Shown one piece after another: positions 58,819-64,000 of a stretch of 64,000 nt of DNA. Position 1 is the first letter of the stretch; every line of letters starts with the position of its first letter. The DNA is from Nageia nagi (lineage: Eukaryota > Pinophyta). The notes beneath the pieces were generated by a model. That model was not told where the DNA came from and made no database searches. It saw only the letters and a list, made by a program, of their open reading frames with translations. Location of the stretch: contig JBITNC010000001.1 of the NCBI GenBank assembly GCA_050084985.1, positions 154,566,001-154,630,000 on the forward strand, in the 5' to 3' direction. A program made the position numbers and the translations under genes.

Positions 58819-59108
58819 AGCTTTGGAAAATTTTGTTAGACTAAACTATAGAATATTTTCTTAGTGAGCTCTAAAAGGTTTAAACCATATTAAGCTCTAG
58901 AATATTCTATCAAGAAGCTTTAGAAATCTAGTTAGACAAAGCTTCAAAATTTTCTAAGTTATAATCTCCAAAAATGTTGATTATATAAACTCCAAAGAAA
59001 TTTTATCACTAAGGCTCCATGAAATTTATAATGTTAGCTTCAAAGAGAGTAAATCATGTGAGATTTAGAATTTCTCTTCAAAAGAGACTCCATATTCCAA
59101 TGAGGTAA
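58819..59108. repeat. 24-bp tandem repeat, 12 degenerate units
   Basis: Units starting AGCTYYA or AACTCCA recur at 58819, 58844, 58867, 58893, 58916, 58940, 58964, 58988, 59012, 59036, 59061 and 59085, that is every 24 bp (23-26). Typical unit: AGCTTTAGAAATCTAGTTAG. The even spacing despite heavy base change means indels have been rare. Confidence 0.85.
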
Positions 59109-59689
59109 TAATGGTTCATAATTATATATAATTAAATAAGATACAAAAATGATGCCAAGGCCACATCAATTGAGTAAGTTAATAGTATTCATTTAGTAAG
59201 TTATGTTATCATATGGTGAGAAATGAGGAGTCAAACTATCAATACATTTTATGCATATCTATTTCATCATATCCAATAGCCAATTGCATATCACATCTAT
59301 GACATATCAACCTCATAATCATCATAAAAAGGTATGTATTTAATTTTAAATTGACAATTAGATGGTATTTAAATATTACTTAGTAAATAAACATGTGCTC
59401 CAAGACTTTGATATTTAGTCATAAAAAAATATGCAACATGTGAATAAAAAGTGGCAATTGAAGATTTAACATCGATGTACTTCCTCCATTAGTTCACATA
59501 CAAGGGATAACAATCATATTCGATAGTTGAATATCTTATCCGTTTATTACTTATGGAGTTGTTTGATAGTTCAAAACTAGTCTTGTAGTTATAAAGTGCA
59601 TGCAAGAAAAATAAGGCACAAATAGAAGTAGGAGTCAAAAAGCACAACATAATTAAGAAAAGATGTTAAAGTATCGAAGCTGTTTCATA

Positions 59690-60530
59690 AATTTAACTTA
59701 CTAGAATTCTTTGATAAATTCTAGGGATATAACAAGAAATTGAAATTAGAGTTTTTCCAAAACTTTATGGCTGATTCTATCACCTTGGGAGGGAACATAA
59801 TTTTGATTATAGAAGAATCCATTTATGACTTTACTAGGTTTCCTATGACTAGAAAAGATTTGCTTAAAAGATTATAATCTATTGAACAAATTCCACTTGA
59901 AATAGGAGAAGCAAGTTGATTTATATGTCACATTTAGCCATATTGAAAGAGTTTAAAGAGAAACCTTACTAGAATAGTGGAATAAGGTTACAAGTTGGAT
60001 AATGAGATACATTATATGTGAAGGAAAACATGTTACGCTAATTGTCCATCACTTAAAATGTTTGATGTATCTAAGGTATGTTTCTTATATCAGTTACAAT
60101 ATTTTAAATTTTATGCATCAAAGTTTATAGAAGATGGCAAAAAGGGTTAGGGAAAATGAGAGAAATAAATTAGCAGCCCTAAAACACCATGGTATGATTA
60201 CACTTTTGTGTAAAGAAAATTTTATAAGAAAATAAAATAGTAAACCCCTTTAGGATGAGTTCTTGACTGAATTTCCCTTTGAAAACACTTCTATTAAGGA
60301 TGAGAAAGAAGAATCTTTAGATACTTATTTATTCATCAAAGTTAATACTAAGATACATCTTGCATGTAACTATATTTCAAAATTATCTATAAAGTCCTCA
60401 CACCCAAGATGTGATGTAATTCTTGATAATATACAAAGTTTTTTGTATTTTAATATTGATAAAAATGAAGTTGAATTAATCTTTGAGAAAGATAGTTATA
60501 TAGCCAATGTTCCAAAAACATCTTAAGGTG
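59690..60530 (+). pseudogene. Retroelement ORF1/gag-like relic (tentative)
   Basis: Broken plus-strand reading: KFNLLEFFDKF.GYNKKLKLEF, QNFMADSITLGGNIILIIEES, FTRFPMTRKDLLKRL, then YKLDNEIHYM and LQYFKFYASKFIEDG. The order resembles the N-terminal ORF of certain plant gypsy-type elements, recalled from memory and not certain. The open frame 60263-60526 (87 codons, Asp/Glu/Lys-rich) follows in another frame. Confidence 0.4.
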
Positions 60531-60810
60531 AGAGACACCAAGAAAAAATAAATAAATTTTAGTTAAAAAGGGTAAGATAGTAAAAAATCCCATATTTTTT
60601 CAATGGAGGTCAAGAAGGTTGAAGGAAAAATAAGTTTTTAAGGAAACTAGTTCACTAAAGAAAAAGTAATGGATAGATAGAATGTTGATCATATGATTAT
60701 GTTGGTGTTCTCATTATTGTTAAAGGTTATCAAAGAGCATAAGTAGGCAATGTTAAGATGTTCATGATTTTCACAATGCTAAAATGTTTAAGATAAGTTC
60801 ATATACAAAG

Positions 60811-61190
60811 CTTATCTAGTGCAAAGAAGGCTTATGCAATGGACTACATGTTTATGTGATGTGTCACATGCTTATGTAGAGAATAAAACCCTTATGTGGC
60901 TAGAGATTATACTATGCAATAGAAAACATGTTTATGTAGAGTAAAAAATCCTTATGTGGTCAAAGGATGCCTTATACAACTAGCAAATAAGTTAGGTGGT
61001 GAAATAAAAGTGTTATATGGTGCCAACAATATCTATGCAGACACAAAGGAGCTTATGTAGAGCAAGATGGGTTTATGTAGTAGTCAAGGCACTTGTGTAG
61101 TGAAGAATGGGCTTATGCAGAGCTTATAGTCCTTATGTAATAATGTAAAAGCTTTATCCAAAGGCCTAAATGCTTATGTGAAGAAGGAAT
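60811..61190. repeat. 20-bp tandem array, block A (19 units)
   Basis: CTTATGTAGA-type cores recur almost exactly every 20 bp from 60811 to 61190 (60811, 60831, 60851, 60871, 60891 and onward, with one-base steps near 61010 and 61030-61050). Example unit: CTTATGTAGAGAATAAAACC. The 5' half (YTTATGYRGA) is conserved; the 3' half varies. Confidence 0.92.
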
Positions 61191-61191
61191 A

Positions 61192-61751
61192 TGAATACAT
61201 GATGTTAGGGATCTCTAAAGTGTATATTTCCTTGTATTTCTAATTTTTTGTAATGAGAAGAGATGTGATGATGTCAACACCTTTTGAAGTGCAAATTTCC
61301 TTTTTGTTATGATTTTTTTAGGGTTTAAAGAGATGTGATGATGTCAACACCTTATAAAGTGTAGGTTTCCTTTATACTATGGTGTTTTTGAGATAAAAAG
61401 AGATATGATGACATTAACACCTTTTGGAGTACAGAGTTCCTTTGCACTATGGTGTTTTCAAAGTGCAAAGAGATGTGATGATGACTATACCTTTCATATT
61501 GTATATTTTCTTATTATCACTATGTTTTCAAGGTGTGAATCAGCTTGATGATAACAATACCTTATAGAGTGCAAATTTCTCTTGTAAACATTATGCTTTC
61601 AAAATGTAGATTTTCCTTGTAAACATTATGCTTCCATAGTATGGATTTCCCTTATAACATTGTGATTCTAGAATGTAGATGAGCTTGATGATGTTAGCTC
61701 TATTTGGAGTGTGTATTCTTCATAAGACAATGCAAAATGAGCTAGTTTAGA
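61192..61751. repeat. 70-bp tandem array (about 8 units)
   Basis: GATGTGATGATGTCAACACC-type starts occur at 61262, 61332, 61402, 61472, 61542 and 61682, all on an exact 70-bp grid; diverged units fit at 61192 and 61612. Each unit continues with GTGCAAATTTCC and TATGGTGTTTTCAA-like words. It sits between the two 20-bp blocks. Confidence 0.9.
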
Positions 61752-61789
61752 TACAAATTACCTCAAGGAGAATTCAAATGGTCTAACAT

Positions 61790-62300
61790 CTTATGCAAAA
61801 GTACAAACTCATATTTGGAGGACTAAGTAGTTGCACAAACAATAGAGCTTGTGTAGAATGTGAAGTTTCACAATCTTGTGTGAAGATGAAATAAGTTATG
61901 TGGATTTGCAATTGATTATGTGGAGATAAAATATGTTATGTAGACAAGTGAGGGATTATATGAAAGTTGATGTAGAGTTTCCAAGTTATTATGGTGAGAT
62001 TCCAAACCTCATGCAAAGTCCAAAAAACTTATGCAGATAATTACAATCTTATGTAGAGTCATAGAGCCTTATACAAAGAGAAATGGTGTTATGCAAAGAA
62101 GTGAGGTCCTATGCAGAGAAGGAATGGCCTATGCAAACAAAGATAGGCTTTTTTAAAGAGATGCCAGAGGTGGCCATTAGCTTAATGCAAAAGATAAATT
62201 CCTTATGTTATCTAGTGAGGTCTTGTGTGATGATGAAGTTGATTATGTGGAATGAATGTCTTAACATAGCAACTACTAGGATATATGCAAAAAGCTCAAA
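61790..62300. repeat. 20-bp tandem array, block B (about 23 units)
   Basis: Same core as block A, at 61790, 61810, 61848, 61875, 61895, 61915, 61935, 61955, 62008, 62028, 62048, 62068, 62088, 62108, 62128, 62148, 62181, 62201, 62221, 62241 and so on. Example: CTTATGCAGATAATTACAAT. The 86-codon open frame at 62083-62343 is the translation of these repeats; since 20 is not a multiple of three, it is unlikely to be a selected protein. Confidence 0.88.
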
Positions 62301-62339
62301 GTTGGTATTTAATGGAAGGCATGATGATGGTATTCATGC

Positions 62340-63357
62340 ATGAGGCTTGATCTACTAATTTAAGAATGATTTCAATCTTTATAATACATTTAATTTAATC
62401 ATGATGACTAATCTTGACATGAACCTCATGGAGAGAGTGTCGATACTAAAATTAGAAGCCCTAATGCCTACAATAGTCATATTTAATATCAATAGTAGTG
62501 GAGAAATAGTCATGAAGTAAGTTCTTCATGTCAAGGATTTATGGAACTATGGACAATAATTAATTTAATCCTCATTCAAGCCTAGCACTTGGAGCAAAAT
62601 GTGATGGGTGTGCTTGTAATTATTGATAATGTATATATAGGGTTTGCATATGTATTGAGCATGCTAGTGATCATTCCTATGATAATTAATGCTAGGTTGG
62701 ATGTTTAAAGAGTAGAATGGATATTTTAAGAAGTTGTTAAAAAAATTATGAGTGATTGAAGGCAAGGGTGTATTGTGAGAGTGTTTAGTAACTACCATAG
62801 TGTAGATGGAGATATCAGAATAGAGTTATTGATTGTAGGGAGTTGTAATCTTTGAGATTTTTCTTGAGTATACTACCATTGAGAAAACCAATATTAGATT
62901 GGAAATGAAGGCATAAGAATGGTGATGAACAATCACTATAAGTCATACATATTTAGCTAGGGTGTGTATTTGCTGAGCTAGATCATTAAGGAGTTTTTGG
63001 GACAAAGTTAGCAAGTTTGCCAAAATTTCATTTCCATAATGTACCAAGTTGGTGCTTAGCAAAATGGGTTTGGTGCTCATTGCAATGGGTGCTACAAAAT
63101 GTAGAGTTGGTGTTCCATCTAATGGGTGTTGATAAACTTTTGTAAAGTGGTTGGTTTACTATAGAGATGGATTTGGACCATGATATAAGAAGCCTTTTCC
63201 TAAGGAATGTAGTCAAGATGATGAACCTCATTAAATGCTTTGTTATGTGTTGATACTATTTTTTTTGAATTATTTTCAATTCTACATTTATTTATGAGCC
63301 TCAAGTTTTAATTACACACTAATTCACCCCCCTCTTAGTGTCATTTCTAGTCCAACA
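62340..63357 (+). repeat. Right part of a copia 5' LTR (left end undefined)
   Basis: Ends CCAACA at 63357, just before a primer site. It contains a TATATATAG promoter-like word at about 62632 and, at 63049-63130, three or four ~19-21-bp repeats built on GTTGGTGCT-AATGG. Only one LTR lies in the window, so its start cannot be fixed; the 20-bp arrays may or may not belong to it. Confidence 0.55.
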
Positions 63358-63359
63358 AT

Positions 63360-63371
63360 TGGTATCAAAGC
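63360..63371 (+). other. Primer binding site, tRNA-iMet type
   Basis: TGGTATCAAAGC, one base from the standard TGGTATCAGAGC, two bases after the LTR end. Confidence 0.9.
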
Positions 63372-63502
63372 CATGTTCCTTCTTTAAAGTCTAGTCAATT
63401 GAGGAGATCCAAGAAGTGACATAATGTTTAGTGGAGAAGGTTTCTATTCAAATAGAACACCATTTTTTTTATGAAACAAACTATTACTTCTAGAGAATCC
63501 AA

Positions 63503-64000
63503 ATGAAAACTTATCTTAGTTACTTAAGTAATGACATTTGGGAAGTTGTTGTAAATGCATACACAACACCATCCACACCTACAATAGATCCAATCAATAA
63601 CAAGTTATGTGAAAGTGATTCTGAGGCCAAAAATGCTATCATGTGTGGTTTAGTTGATAATAAGTTAGTAAAAATCATGGGATGCAAGAGTATCCATGAA
63701 GGTGATGACAAGATCAATGAAGATAAGCTATAAACTTTTAGAGCTCAATTTGAAGGGTTGAAGATGAGTGATGAAGAAGACATTACAACCTACAAGGTCA
63801 TAGTGAATGAGGTTGTCAATTCCACCATAGGAATAGGTGAAAATATTAAATAAAATATCATTTTCAAAAAGATCCTAAGATTCTTAACATCCAAATTTGA
63901 TGCCAAAATCTCAACTATTGAAAAAGCAAAGGATTTGTATTTATTTACCTTAGATGAAATGCATGGCTCTTTGACTACCTATGAGATGAGGATTGGCAAG
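63503..64000 (+). pseudogene. Copia gag (SIRE/Maximus-like), continues beyond window
   Basis: ATG 63503: MKTYLSYLSNDIWEVVVNAY, then KNAIMCGLVDNKLVKIMGCK, the SIRE-like gag N terminus. A stop at 63731 follows INEDKL; the same frame continues TFRAQFEGLKMSDEEDITTY and VNEVVNSTIGIGENI, then a second stop, then LRFLTSKFDAKISTIEKAKD, LDEMHGSLTTYEMRIGK at the window end. Few mutations, so relatively young. Gag would assemble the particle in the cytoplasm. Confidence 0.85.

Noticed and set aside
60811-62300. CRISPR array
   Set aside because: The period is 20 bp with a 10-bp core and no 25-40-bp constant repeat or spacers, no cas genes, and the DNA is a plant nuclear genome.
62083-62343. 86-codon open frame as a gene
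   Set aside because: It is a translation of the 20-bp repeats; the repeat length is not a multiple of three and no start context or family motif supports it.
1-64000. tRNA, rRNA or snoRNA genes
   Set aside because: No cloverleaf or conserved A/B-box pair or rRNA core sequence was noticed. A tRNAscan/Infernal run would be decisive.

Overview
This is plant nuclear DNA, most likely from a seed plant with a very large, repeat-filled genome. A conifer or other gymnosperm fits best, but that is an inference. The reasons are: one compact glycosyltransferase gene with a short GT-AG intron and the plant PSPG box; many fragments of plant PLS-type PPR genes; Ty1/copia and Ty3/gypsy elements with tRNA-iMet primer sites; and a strongly AT-rich background in which old coding sequence has decayed mainly by C-to-T (or G-to-A) change. 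I see no bacterial operon, CRISPR array, rRNA or tRNA.

Layout. 0-4.7 kb: duplicated and partly inverted AT-rich sequence, a 158-bp hairpin, and the GC-richer 5' flank of the gene. 4.79-6.35 kb: the only intact protein gene, a UDP-glycosyltransferase (489 aa, two exons). 6.4-9.7 kb: minisatellite and an inverted-repeat-bounded element. 9.7-14.3 kb: several decayed PPR copies, two of them in a ~680-bp duplication. 14.8-18.0 kb: a long decayed minus-strand coding region of unknown family. 18-24 kb: mostly unexplained AT-rich sequence with a solo-LTR-like promoter and ~85-bp repeats.

24.119-28.709 kb is a structurally complete LTR element on the minus strand: two 316-bp LTRs, an ATCAT target duplication, primer site and polypurine tract. 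It codes only for the start of a copia-type gag joined to a long acidic region and a Trp/His-rich tail. It looks like the youngest insertion. 30.10-35.09 kb is a decayed copia element (TSD AATCC) without the integrase core. 35.1-38.7 kb holds satellite-like repeats around another PPR fragment and a 222-bp foldback element. 39.3-44.4 kb is a second, fuller copia element. 44.9-55.3 kb is a minus-strand gypsy element with an extra RNase H domain before RT; it is split by a plus-strand gypsy element (46.523-51.055 kb, TSD GATTT). 57.0-58.5 kb is a further gypsy RNase H/integrase fragment.

58.8-62.3 kb is the most peculiar stretch: a 24-bp repeat array, a gag-like relic, then a 20-bp array, a 70-bp array and another 20-bp array. 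The window ends inside a SIRE/Maximus-like copia element (LTR end, primer site and gag start at 63.36-64.0 kb).

How it works together: only the UGT is likely to make a functional plant protein. Everything else I can recognise is transposon machinery or pseudogene, and it shows ordered insertion, methylation-type decay and local tandem amplification. All coordinates and alignments were made by eye. Domain names rest on remembered family motifs, not on a search.
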